In this document: positions 16,595 through 24,030 of the stretch, piece after piece
Layout: every line of letters begins with the position of its first letter
How positions within the stretch are numbered: the stretch's first letter is position 1
Assembly: GCA_016935715.1 (NCBI GenBank)
Contig: JAFGQJ010000221.1
Location: forward strand, 1-56,725
DNA length: 56,725 bases
Reading direction: 5' to 3'
From: Spirochaetales bacterium
GTDB taxonomy: Bacteria; Spirochaetota; Spirochaetia; SZUA-6; DRHE01
The notes under the pieces: generated by a model
Told to the model about the DNA's origin: nothing
Databases searched by the model: none
Seen by the model: only the letters and a program-made list of their open reading frames with translations
Program-made: the position numbers and the translations under genes

Positions 16595-18847
16595 TCAGAG
16601 AGCCGCGGCGTTGTGGGCGTGCACCGGCTCCAGAACCCGGGGCTGTCCGTCCGCGGCTTCCGCCGGCTCGAGCCCCTCGCCCTCATCATCAGCCGGCTGC
16701 CCTTCCAGGCTCTGCGTCTGCAGCTGCCGGTCATAGGTGCGGCGGTCCCTGAACTCCACCTGTTTTCCCGGGTTCCACTGGTCCACCGGGCGCAGGTAAC
16801 CCACCGAGCGGGACCAGACCTCGCAGGTCTGGCCGCATTGCGGGCAGGTGGGCTGCTCGCCCCGGATGTAGCCGTGCTGCTCGCAGATGCTGAACGTCGG
16901 CGTGAGAGAGTAGTAGGGCAGATGAAAGTTCTCCGCGATCGTCTTGACCAGCGCCTTGGTGGCCTGGATCGAGGGCATCTTCTCTCCCAGAAAGGCATGG
17001 AGCACCGTTCCGCCGGTATAGCGGCTCTGCAGCGGGTCCTGGAGCTTGAGGGCGGTGAACACGTCGTCGGTGAAGCCGACGGGAAGCTGGGTGCTGTTGG
17101 TGTAGTAGGGCGCGCGGAAGCCCTCCCCTTTGCTCCCGGAGGCTGCGTACACGTCCTCGCTGTAGATCTTGATGTCGGGAAAAAGCTTCTTGTCGATGCG
17201 GGCCAGGCGATAACTGGCCCCTTCGGCCGGGGTGGCTTCCAGGTTGAAGATGCTGTTCGTCTCGCTCTGAAAGTCCCCGAGCTTCTTGCGCATGAAATCG
17301 AGGGCTCTCACGGCGAACTCCACCCCCTCCTCCTGAGTGAGGTCGAAACCGAGCAGGTTGTGCACCGCGTCGTTCATTCCGATGATCCCGATGGTGGAAA
17401 AGTGATTCTTCCAGTAGCTGCCGAATCCGGCTTTTATGTTGCGCAGGTAGAAGCGGCTGTAGGGATACAGGCCCCGTTCGGTGAACTTCTCCAGAACCTC
17501 CCGCTTGATGATCAGGCTCTCCCTGGCCAGCTCCATGCGGCTGCCCAGTATCTCCAGGAACTCCTGCTCCGAGTCCGCTTCATAACCGATTCTGGGCAGA
17601 TTGAGGGTCACCACCCCCACGGATCCGGTCAGCGGATTGGAGCCGAAAAGCCCGCCGCCCCGTTTTTGCAGCTCCCGCTTGTCCAGACGCAGACGGCAGC
17701 ACATGCTGCGCACGTCATCCGGGTTCAGGTCCGAGTTGACGAAATTCGAGAAATAGGGAATGCCGTACTTGGCGGTCATCTCCCAAACCGCATCCAGCTC
17801 CGCCCGCTCCCATGGGAAGTCGGGCGTGACATTGTAGGTCGGGATCGGAAAGGTGAAGGGCCTTCCGGTCGCATCCCCCCGGCTCATCGTCTCCGCAAAA
17901 GCCCGGTTGAACATATCCATCTGTTCCTGGAACTCGCCGTAGGATCTGTCCTTGACCTCTCCGGCGACCACTACGGGCTGATTTTTCAGGAAATTCGGAG
18001 CGTTGAGATCCAGGGTGATGTTGGTGAAGGGCGTCTGAAATCCCACCCGCGTGGGAACGTTCATGTTGTACAGGAATTTCTGCAGACATTGCTTCACCAC
18101 TTCGTAGTCCAGACCATCGTAGTAGATGAAGGGAGCCAGAAGCGTGTCGAAATTGGAAAAGGCCTGAGCCCCGGCCGCCTCGCCCTGGAGGGTATAGAGG
18201 AAATTGACCACCTGCATCAGGGCTACGTCGAAGTGCCGCGCGGGCCCGGATTCCACCTTTCCCCGAACCCCTCGGAATCCCTCGATGAGCAGATCCTGAA
18301 GGTCCCAGCCGACACAGTAGGGACCGAGGGTGCCGAGATCGTGGATGTGAAACTCCCCGTTGATATGGGCGTCCCGGATCTCCTTGGGATAGACGCTGTT
18401 GAGCCAGTAGTTGCAGACGACCTTCTGGGTGATATGCACGTTGAGACCCTGGAGGGAATAGGTCATGTTGCTGTTCTCCCGCACCCTCCAGTCCATCTCG
18501 TCGAGATAGTCGTCTATGATGGTGATGTCCCGCAGAAGCCTGGTTACCTCGCGGATATTCTTGTGCTGCTCCCTGTAGAGGATGTAGGCCTTGGCTACCT
18601 TGGCATGTCCGTTTTCGATGAGGATCTTCTCGACGATGTCCTGCACGTGCTCGACCGAAGGGATGCTGCCGTCCTCGTACTTGCGCCGGATCCCCTTGAC
18701 GACCTGGTCGGAGAGCTTCTGGGCTTTAGTAGCATCCCGGCCACCGACTGCCTGGACCGCTGCCCAGATCGCATTGGTGATCTTGGTCTGGTCAAAAGCG
18801 ACTACCTGTCCGTTTCTTTTGCGTATTGATTCCACTTTGCATAACAT
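16595..18847 (-). CDS. nrdD: Anaerobic (class III) ribonucleoside-triphosphate reductase
   Basis: A 750-residue enzyme that reduces ribonucleoside triphosphates to deoxyribonucleotides without oxygen. Residues 1-90 are an ATP-cone (VESIRKRNGQVVAFDQTKI). The central barrel follows. The C-terminal zinc site has CEQHGY and CPQCGQTC near residues 655-680, and the glycyl-radical loop is RSVGYLRPVDQWNPGK. After it there is an extra acidic tail of about 35 residues (DDEGEGLEPAEAADG and so on) not usual for the family. The ATG follows a GGGAGGGG site. It is the middle gene of nrdR-nrdD-nrdG. Confidence 0.96.
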   Translation of the reverse strand: MLCKVESIRKRNGQVVAFDQTKITNAIWAAVQAVGGRDATKAQKLSDQVVKGIRRKYEDGSIPSVEHVQDIVEKILIENGHAKVAKAYILYREQHKNIREVTRLLRDITIIDDYLDEMDWRVRENSNMTYSLQGLNVHITQKVVCNYWLNSVYPKEIRDAHINGEFHIHDLGTLGPYCVGWDLQDLLIEGFRGVRGKVESGPARHFDVALMQVVNFLYTLQGEAAGAQAFSNFDTLLAPFIYYDGLDYEVVKQCLQKFLYNMNVPTRVGFQTPFTNITLDLNAPNFLKNQPVVVAGEVKDRSYGEFQEQMDMFNRAFAETMSRGDATGRPFTFPIPTYNVTPDFPWERAELDAVWEMTAKYGIPYFSNFVNSDLNPDDVRSMCCRLRLDKRELQKRGGGLFGSNPLTGSVGVVTLNLPRIGYEADSEQEFLEILGSRMELARESLIIKREVLEKFTERGLYPYSRFYLRNIKAGFGSYWKNHFSTIGIIGMNDAVHNLLGFDLTQEEGVEFAVRALDFMRKKLGDFQSETNSIFNLEATPAEGASYRLARIDKKLFPDIKIYSEDVYAASGSKGEGFRAPYYTNSTQLPVGFTDDVFTALKLQDPLQSRYTGGTVLHAFLGEKMPSIQATKALVKTIAENFHLPYYSLTPTFSICEQHGYIRGEQPTCPQCGQTCEVWSRSVGYLRPVDQWNPGKQVEFRDRRTYDRQLQTQSLEGQPADDEGEGLEPAEAADGQPRVLEPVHAHNAAAL

Positions 18848-18905
18848 AGTTCCCCTCCCAGTCTGAGTAGATCAAAGTTGAAGTTGCTGTTCCGTCAGAA
18901 GCTCT

Positions 18906-19358
18906 CTAGTTTTTCTTTAGTGTTCTCAGCTCCTTCTCGAAAGACTTGAGATCGGTGAACTCCCTGTACACCGATGCAAAGCGGATGTAGGCCACCTTAT
19001 CGAGCTCTTTGAGCCGGTCCATCACCAGCTCTCCGATGACCTGCGCCGGGACCTCCCGGTTTCCGTAGTTGTACAACTCCGCCTCGACCGTGCTGACCAG
19101 CTTCTCCACCGCCTCCCGCGGGATAGGCCTCTTCTCGCAGGCCTTGAGCAGGCCGGCCAGCAGCTTGTCCCGATCGAAGCTTTCCCGCCGCCCGTCCTTC
19201 TTGATGACCGACACGCCGGTCCACTCGATACGCTCGTAGGTGGAGAACCGGCGTCCGCAGGCCAGACATTCACGCCTGCGCCTGATGGTATCGAGTTCTT
19301 CCAGGTTTCGTTTATCCACTACCCGCGTTTTGGTATGCCGGCAGAACGGGCATTTCAT
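18906..19358 (-). CDS. nrdR: Transcriptional repressor NrdR
   Basis: A 150-residue regulator of ribonucleotide reductase genes. The N-terminal zinc ribbon has CPFC (Cys3, Cys6) and CLACGRRF. An ATP-cone follows from about residue 48 (VIKKDGRRESFDRDKLLAGL), which senses ATP/dATP. Length and domain order match NrdR exactly. The start at 19358 gives the canonical MKCPFC opening; the open frame upstream of it is not coding. It leads the operon with nrdD and nrdG, and two NrdR-box-like sequences lie in its own promoter, so autoregulation is expected. Confidence 0.96.
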   Translation of the reverse strand: MKCPFCRHTKTRVVDKRNLEELDTIRRRRECLACGRRFSTYERIEWTGVSVIKKDGRRESFDRDKLLAGLLKACEKRPIPREAVEKLVSTVEAELYNYGNREVPAQVIGELVMDRLKELDKVAYIRFASVYREFTDLKSFEKELRTLKKN

Positions 19359-19365
19359 AACCTGT

Positions 19366-19414
19366 ACACAAGATATTGTGTTCCCATTATACCCGAAACC
19401 ACAAGATACGCAAG
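19366..19414 (-). promoter_or_regulatory. nrdR-nrdD-nrdG promoter with two NrdR-box-like sites
   Basis: On the minus strand TTGCGT (19408-19413) and a perfect TATAAT (19386-19391) are 16 bases apart. A 16-base near-palindrome (19366-19381, read on plus as ACACAAGATATTGTGT) covers the start-site region. A second, weaker copy with the same ACAAGATA core (19399-19414) lies between and over the -35 hexamer. The cores are 33 bases apart, about three helical turns. Tandem boxes at this spacing are how NrdR is known to repress. Confidence 0.75.
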
Positions 19415-19573
19415 GGTTTCCCGTAAGATTTCCAATAAAAAAAGTACTAGTATACGAAATTTTTTTGGTATGAATGACTAACATAAATTTACTCCTTCTG
19501 CATCAGATGTCCCGCTGCCGCGGGGCCGCCGGGGGCTTTTACTGCCGGTGAAAATAGACTATCCTCTCTGGAT

Positions 19574-20293
19574 ATGTTCGAGTTTCTCACCTTGTTTCCA
19601 GAAGGGTTCACCGGAAATTACATCTTCCGGCTGCTGGCTGCCTCCCTCCTGGGCGGTGCGATCGGCTTCGAGCGGGACATCCACGGCCGGGCGGCCGGGC
19701 TGCGCACCAACATGCTGGTCAGCACGGGGGCCGCCCTGTTCATGCTGGTCTCCATAGCCGTGGCCGACATCTGGTCCGGAGGACCGGAGGGCACGGGACT
19801 GCGGGTGGATCCCAGCAGGATTGCGGCCCAGATCGTCACCGGCATTGGTTTTCTCGGCGCCGGGGCGATCATCAAGGAGGGATTCAACATACGGGGGCTG
19901 ACCACTGCCGCCTGCCTCTGGGTATCCGCCGGCGTGGGCATGGCCGCCGGTGCGGGACTGTTCGAGATGGCCATCGTCGTCACCCTGATCGGAATCTTCG
20001 CGCTGGTGGCGGTGAACAGGTTCGAAAAGGTCTACGCCAAGGATTCCTACCGGGTCTTGAAAATCACGGTGGCCAACGATGCCGACATCTCCCGTTTGAT
20101 CCAGGTGGTCAAACGCAAGCGCCTGAAGATCCTTTTCCTGGATTTCGACCGGGATTATCAAACGAACCAGATGGACATCACCTTCACGATCCGCCTGTTC
20201 CACAAAGGGGTGACGGACAAGCTCGCCCACGGCATCGTCGCTGATCTGGAGAGCTGCGGTTACGCGATCAACCGGCTCAGATGGGAACACTGA
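19574..20293 (+). CDS. MgtC/SapB-family membrane protein
   Basis: A 239-residue protein. The N-terminal membrane domain has four to five spans and the family signature GGAIGFERDIHGRAAGLRTNMLV at about residues 25-47, then GIGFLGAGAIIKEG near 95-108. The C-terminal soluble part (about 160-239) is ACT-like. MgtC relatives affect magnesium homeostasis or F-type ATPase in several bacteria, but the role of this one is not established. The stop codon shares one base with the start of the prolyl isomerase gene, so the two are translationally coupled. Confidence 0.88.
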   Translation: MFEFLTLFPEGFTGNYIFRLLAASLLGGAIGFERDIHGRAAGLRTNMLVSTGAALFMLVSIAVADIWSGGPEGTGLRVDPSRIAAQIVTGIGFLGAGAIIKEGFNIRGLTTAACLWVSAGVGMAAGAGLFEMAIVVTLIGIFALVAVNRFEKVYAKDSYRVLKITVANDADISRLIQVVKRKRLKILFLDFDRDYQTNQMDITFTIRLFHKGVTDKLAHGIVADLESCGYAINRLRWEH

Positions 20294-21306
20294 TGAAGAT
20301 TTCACGGATTCTGATCACTCTGTTTTTAAGCGCCTTCGCCCTGCGGCCCGTCGCGGCCCAGTCTCTTGCCGACGGCCTGTACGCGCAGCTGGAAACCAGC
20401 CGGGGTACGATCCTGCTCTCCCTGGAGTTCGAGAAAACCCCGCTCACGGTGGCCAACTTCGTCGGCCTGGCGGAGGGCGCGATCGCCTTCGACAACCGGC
20501 CGGAGGACCGGCCCTTCTACGACGGATTGACCTTCCACCGGGTCATCGACGGGTTCATGATCCAGGGAGGGGACCCCCTCGGCAACGGTACCGGAGGTCC
20601 GGGATACCGCTTTCCCGACGAGCTGGCTCCCGAGCTCCGACACGACGGTCCCGGCGTGCTGTCCATGGCCAACAGCGGCCCCGATACCAACGGCAGCCAG
20701 TTCTTCATCACCCACGCCGCAGCCCCGTGGCTCGACGGCTTTCATGCCGTATTCGGCCGGGTGAGGGAAGGCCAGGAGGTGGTGAACGCCATCCGGCAGG
20801 GGGACACGATCGGAACGGTGAAGATCCTCCGGGTCGGAGCGGCGGCCCGCAGCTTCCAGGTCGACCAGGAGAGCTTCGACCGCCTGCTGCGGGAAGCCCC
20901 TGCACGCCAGAAGGAATACGCCGCCCGCGCCCGCAGCCTGGCCCTGGCGGAGATCCAGCGCCGCTGGCCGGATGCCAGGCAGACGGATTCGGGGCTCCGC
21001 TACCGGATCCTGTCCCCGGGCTCCGGGGCGAAATCTCCCGCCTATGGAACATCGGTCACGGTCCACTACACCGGGCAGCGGCTCAATGGGCTTGTGTTCG
21101 ACAGCTCCGTGCAGCGCGGACAGCCGGCCACGTTCGAGATCGGCAGGGTGATCCAGGGGTGGAACGAAGCCCTGACCGGCATGAAGCATGGGGAGAAGAG
21201 AATCCTGATCATTCCTCCGGAGCTGGCCTACGGAGAGCGTGGATACCCGGGTGTCATTCCGCCGAACGAGTTTCTGATCTTCGAGGTGGAGCTGCTGGAT
21301 TTCTGA
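20293..21306 (+). CDS. Exported dual-family prolyl isomerase (cyclophilin-FKBP fusion)
   Basis: A 337-residue protein combining both classes of peptidyl-prolyl isomerase. A Sec signal peptide spans residues 1-22, with cleavage likely after PVAA. A cyclophilin domain follows at about 28-185 (FHRVIDGFMIQGGDP, then GSQFFIT). Next comes a helical linker at about 190-230, then an FKBP domain at about 235-337 (VTVHYTG, VIQGWNEAL, IPPELAYGERG). Dual-family immunophilins have been described in Treponema and some protists. The active-site arginine of cyclophilin and the FKBP aromatic residues are present, so both domains look active. It probably folds periplasmic or outer-membrane proteins. ATG at 20293 overlaps the mgtC stop. 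Confidence 0.92.
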   Translation: MKISRILITLFLSAFALRPVAAQSLADGLYAQLETSRGTILLSLEFEKTPLTVANFVGLAEGAIAFDNRPEDRPFYDGLTFHRVIDGFMIQGGDPLGNGTGGPGYRFPDELAPELRHDGPGVLSMANSGPDTNGSQFFITHAAAPWLDGFHAVFGRVREGQEVVNAIRQGDTIGTVKILRVGAAARSFQVDQESFDRLLREAPARQKEYAARARSLALAEIQRRWPDARQTDSGLRYRILSPGSGAKSPAYGTSVTVHYTGQRLNGLVFDSSVQRGQPATFEIGRVIQGWNEALTGMKHGEKRILIIPPELAYGERGYPGVIPPNEFLIFEVELLDF

Positions 21307-21353
21307 TCCCGGCCTTCCGGCGCCGGCCTTGCGGCACAGGCTGCCGGAGCTTC

Positions 21354-21382
21354 TTGCTTGTTTTATGATACTATAGTACTAT
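21354..21382 (+). promoter_or_regulatory. Promoter and palindromic operator of the MNT-HEPN toxin-antitoxin pair
   Basis: TTGCTT (21354-21359) is followed after 17 bases by TACTAT (21377-21382). The perfect 10-base palindrome ATAGTACTAT (21373-21382) covers the -10 hexamer, a good position for autorepression by the ribbon-helix-helix domain encoded downstream. Transcription would start at about the GTG at 21389, so the message may be leaderless. Confidence 0.5.
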
Positions 21383-21388
21383 AAAGAT

Positions 21389-21973
21389 GTGGACAGGAAA
21401 ACATCCGGTAAGTTCGTTCTTCGCCTTCCCCCGGAACTCCACTTGAGTTTAAAAAACCTGGCAGCCCGGAAAGGCATATCTCTGAATGAGCTGTGCCTGC
21501 GGGCGGTGAAGAGTTACATCACCGGGATTCGGGCAGACACAAGCTCCGGCGGAAGCAAAGACCAACGGTGGTTCAGGGTTCTGGAAGAACAGCTGGGCAA
21601 CTCTCTGCTGGGAGTCATTCTGTTCGGATCCGTGGCTCGGGGAGAGAATCGCGGCTCGTCGGATGTCGATCTGCTGATTGTGGTCTCTTCGGACCTGCCT
21701 CTGAATCGGCGTCTGTATGCGATGTGGGATGAGAAGCTGTCGGAGGAGCCCCACAGCCCGCACTTCGTGCATCTTGCCGAAACCGTTTCCAGGGCAGGCT
21801 CCCTCTGGTACGAAGCGGCTGTAGACGGGATTGTGCTTCATGAGACAGATGGAAAAATTTCCCGTTTCTTGAGCCGGATACGCAGGCTTATTGCTTCAGG
21901 CAAGCTGGAGAGGAAGATCGCCTACGGACACCCCTATTGGGTGAAACGAGAGGAGGAGACCGGTGTACAATGA
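21389..21973 (+). CDS. Ribbon-helix-helix/nucleotidyltransferase fusion, MNT-type antitoxin
   Basis: A 194-residue protein. Residues 7-45 look like a HicB-type ribbon-helix-helix DNA-binding segment (FVLRLPPELHLSLKNLA then GISLNELCLRAV). Residues 70-160 form a minimal nucleotidyltransferase with GSVARG (80-85) and the catalytic pair in SDVDLLIV (Asp92, Asp94). In MNT-HEPN modules the nucleotidyltransferase counteracts the HEPN partner, in some systems by AMPylation. The fused DNA-binding part suggests it also represses its own promoter. The start is GTG. Its end overlaps the HEPN gene by 11 bases. Confidence 0.8.
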   Translation: MDRKTSGKFVLRLPPELHLSLKNLAARKGISLNELCLRAVKSYITGIRADTSSGGSKDQRWFRVLEEQLGNSLLGVILFGSVARGENRGSSDVDLLIVVSSDLPLNRRLYAMWDEKLSEEPHSPHFVHLAETVSRAGSLWYEAAVDGIVLHETDGKISRFLSRIRRLIASGKLERKIAYGHPYWVKREEETGVQ

Positions 21974-22388
21974 GGACCTGGCAGGGGATTACCTGAAACG
22001 TGCCGGAAGCAGGCTCAAAGCGCTCGAGGTCCTGGTAGCTGAGGAGAGCTGGCCGGATGTCGTAAGGGAGGCACAGGAGACAGTAGAGATCACACTGAAG
22101 GCGCTTCTCCGTGCCTGCCACATCGAGGTTCCGAGGATCCACGATGTCAGTCCGGTGATGGAGCAGAACCGAAGCCGGCTGCCCGACCGGATCAACGAGC
22201 AGCTGGACGAGCTGATGAGCATATCCAAGAATCTGCGCCGGGACCGCGAACTCGCATTCTACGGGAGCGAGGATCTCACCCCCTCGCAGTTCTATTCCCG
22301 GGATGACGCATCTGCGGCTTTCTCTCAGGCACGCCGGGTATATGAAACGGTGTGCCTCGCCATGGGCAAGCAAGAACCCTCTCGGTGA
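21963..22388 (+). CDS. HEPN-domain protein, putative toxin
   Basis: A 141-residue, mostly helical HEPN-domain protein partnered with the upstream nucleotidyltransferase. HEPN toxins are usually ribonucleases with an Rx4-6H motif. Here the corresponding segment is LRRDRELAFYG (residues 91-101), where the histidine is replaced by Phe99-Tyr100. Either it belongs to a subfamily using Tyr or it is not an active nuclease. The start is GTG at 21963 inside the preceding gene. Overlapping genes and shared promoter indicate one functional unit. Confidence 0.78.
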   Translation: MYNEDLAGDYLKRAGSRLKALEVLVAEESWPDVVREAQETVEITLKALLRACHIEVPRIHDVSPVMEQNRSRLPDRINEQLDELMSISKNLRRDRELAFYGSEDLTPSQFYSRDDASAAFSQARRVYETVCLAMGKQEPSR

Positions 22389-22404
22389 ATTATTGCCGGC
22401 AGCG

Positions 22405-22422
22405 CCGGCAACCCGTTGCCGG
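22405..22422. terminator. Hairpin between convergent genes
   Basis: A 7-base-pair stem (CCGGCAA/TTGCCGG) with a 4-base loop lies between the HEPN and nitroreductase stop codons. There is no T-tract on either side, so it is only terminator-like. Confidence 0.3.
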
Positions 22423-22426
22423 AGGC

Positions 22427-22939
22427 TCAGCTCCAGGATTCGAAGCGCACCAGGTCCTTGATCGGACGCCGCCTCTTGGCACCCGGCCTGTCGGCGGGAT
22501 AGCCGAGAGGGGTGAAGGCGATCGGGTAGGCCGACTCGGGCAGTTTCAGGATCTCCCGGGCCGCCCGGGCATCGAAAGCCCCGATCCAGCAGCTTCCCAG
22601 TCCCTGGTCGGTCGCCGCCAGTATCAGATGATCCATGACGATCGCCGCGTCCACATCGGCGTAGCTCTTTCCGTCGGCCCGCACCCAGCAGCCGTCGCTG
22701 AGGGCGCACACCCCGATCACCAGCGGGCCCTGGACGAACCAGTCGCGGCCGTATATACGCTTCAACTCGTTCTCCCTCCCGGAGGTGTGGATCACCAGGA
22801 TGCGAAAGGCCTGGCGGTTGGCCGCGGTGGGTGCCAGCCGGGCCGCCTCCAGCACCTTTGCCAGCACCTCCTCCGGAACCGGATCTGCCCTGTAGGATCG
22901 GACGCTGTAGCGCTTCCGTATCAGCTGTTCAAAATCCAT
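22427..22939 (-). CDS. Nitroreductase-family FMN oxidoreductase
   Basis: A 170-residue flavoprotein. The FMN-binding N-terminal motif RKRYSVRSY is at residues 8-16, PTAANRQAFRILVI at about 37-50, and the C-terminal GLGSCWIGAFD and PIAFTPLGYPAD motifs are typical of small nitroreductases. These use NAD(P)H to reduce nitro compounds, quinones or other acceptors; the natural substrate is unknown. It is 63 bases downstream of the sirtuin gene on the same strand, and the pair may be co-transcribed. Confidence 0.9.
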   Translation of the reverse strand: MDFEQLIRKRYSVRSYRADPVPEEVLAKVLEAARLAPTAANRQAFRILVIHTSGRENELKRIYGRDWFVQGPLVIGVCALSDGCWVRADGKSYADVDAAIVMDHLILAATDQGLGSCWIGAFDARAAREILKLPESAYPIAFTPLGYPADRPGAKRRRPIKDLVRFESWS

Positions 22940-23002
22940 CGTTAACCGCTCCTTTCTCGAGAATTGCCGTTGCAGACGATGCCGCCGGCCAGCCCGCGCC
23001 GG

Positions 23003-23794
23003 TCAAAGCGAGCTTCCCGTGACTCGCTCGGCTATTTCGGTCAGGATGACCCCGGCGGATCCTCTGAGCAGGAAATGCGCCTGCCCATCGAGTCCCGTCT
23101 GCTGATTGTTGATGATGGCCAGCTTGCCGCCGTGGCCGAGTGTCTCACCCGGGATGCCTGCAGCCGGGTGAACCTGGAGGGAAGTGCCCACCGTGAGCAG
23201 CAGATCCGCCTTCCCGGCCTCTATGAAAGCTGCCCGTGTCTGCTCCTCGGGCATGGCCTGCCCGAAGGAAATCGTTGCCGGCTTGAGCCAGCCGCCGCAC
23301 TCGGCACAGCGTGGGCAGTCCACCGACGGTTCCGGATGCTCCCGGAAGAAGGGCAGGATCGTTTCCCACTCCACGCGCCTGCCGCACTGCAGACAGGCGA
23401 TATAGGCATTGCTTCCGTGAAGCTCGATCACCTTTTCTTCGCAGATGCCCGCCTTCTGGTGAAGCCCGTCGATGTTCTGGGTGATCATCGTCTTCAGATA
23501 ACCCGCTTCGAACAGCCGCGCCAGGGCCCTGTGTCCGGCGTTCGGCTGGGCGTCCCGCATCTGGGGCCAGCTTTCGATCTTGCGCCGCCAGTACTCCCGC
23601 CGGGCCGCGGGGTCCTGCAGGAACTCCTGCAGCTCGATGGGGCGCATCCTGGTCCAGACTCCCTGAGGGCCGCGGAAGTCCGGGATGCCGCTCTCCGTGG
23701 AGATCCCGGCACCGGAGAAGGCCACCAGGTAGCAGCTGGAACGCACCAGCGCGGCGAGCTCTTCGATTTGTTCCTGAAGTTTCGGCGCGACCAT
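23003..23794 (-). CDS. NAD-dependent protein deacylase (sirtuin)
   Basis: A 263-residue Sir2-family enzyme that removes acyl groups from lysines using NAD. NAD-binding motifs are FSGAGISTESGIPDFRG (about residues 26-42) and TQNIDGLH (about 106-113), followed by the catalytic His in ELHG. The zinc site is CLQC and CPRCAEC. All catalytic residues are present. An approximately 90-base diverged copy of part of this gene lies at 25467-25560, beyond a small island of mobile and toxin-antitoxin genes. Confidence 0.93.
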   Translation of the reverse strand: MVAPKLQEQIEELAALVRSSCYLVAFSGAGISTESGIPDFRGPQGVWTRMRPIELQEFLQDPAARREYWRRKIESWPQMRDAQPNAGHRALARLFEAGYLKTMITQNIDGLHQKAGICEEKVIELHGSNAYIACLQCGRRVEWETILPFFREHPEPSVDCPRCAECGGWLKPATISFGQAMPEEQTRAAFIEAGKADLLLTVGTSLQVHPAAGIPGETLGHGGKLAIINNQQTGLDGQAHFLLRGSAGVILTEIAERVTGSSL

Positions 23795-23828
23795 GCCTTC
23801 ACTACTATCTCTGATTCAGGCAGCGGTG

Positions 23829-23951
23829 TCAATTGAAAGGCGAGAGCGAGCTTGCTTGGCAAGCGCCACCAGCAGTGAACAAGCCGATAAGCAGCAGCGA
23901 CACCACAGCCGGCAAGCCGAGGGCTTTTGGTAGCGCCGAGTGACGAGACAT
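23829..23951 (-). other. Small ORF of 40 codons with a hydrophobic core, function unknown
   Basis: A short frame beginning MSRHSALPKALGLPAVV, then a hydrophobic run (SLLLIGLFTAGGAC) and ending SSLSPFN. It looks like a signal or membrane peptide. A long inverted repeat (23925-23982) overlaps its beginning. No family is recognised. It could be a chance frame in a repeat element rather than a gene. Confidence 0.25.
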
Positions 23952-23982
23952 GGAGGTCGAAGAAACGAGGCGCGTACCAAAA
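23925..23982. repeat. Imperfect inverted repeat with 13-14 base arms
   Basis: Left arm TTTTGGTAGCGCC (23925-23937) pairs with right arm GGCGCGTACCAAAA (23969-23982) with one unpaired base, around a loop of about 31 bases. It could be a recombination site, an end of a mobile element or a folded RNA. The region beside it holds a decayed recombinase gene. Confidence 0.45.
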
Positions 23983-24030
23983 CCGAACCCCCTTTTGAGC
24001 ATCCCCCTCCCAGAATTTCAATAGGATACC

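Noticed and set aside
16613..18829. A 738-codon open frame on the plus strand
   Set aside because: It is antisense to nrdD, with no protein motif.
23925..23982. CRISPR repeat or attC site
   Set aside because: Only one copy is present with no spacer array, and the RYYYAAC/GTTRRRY cores of attC are not found.
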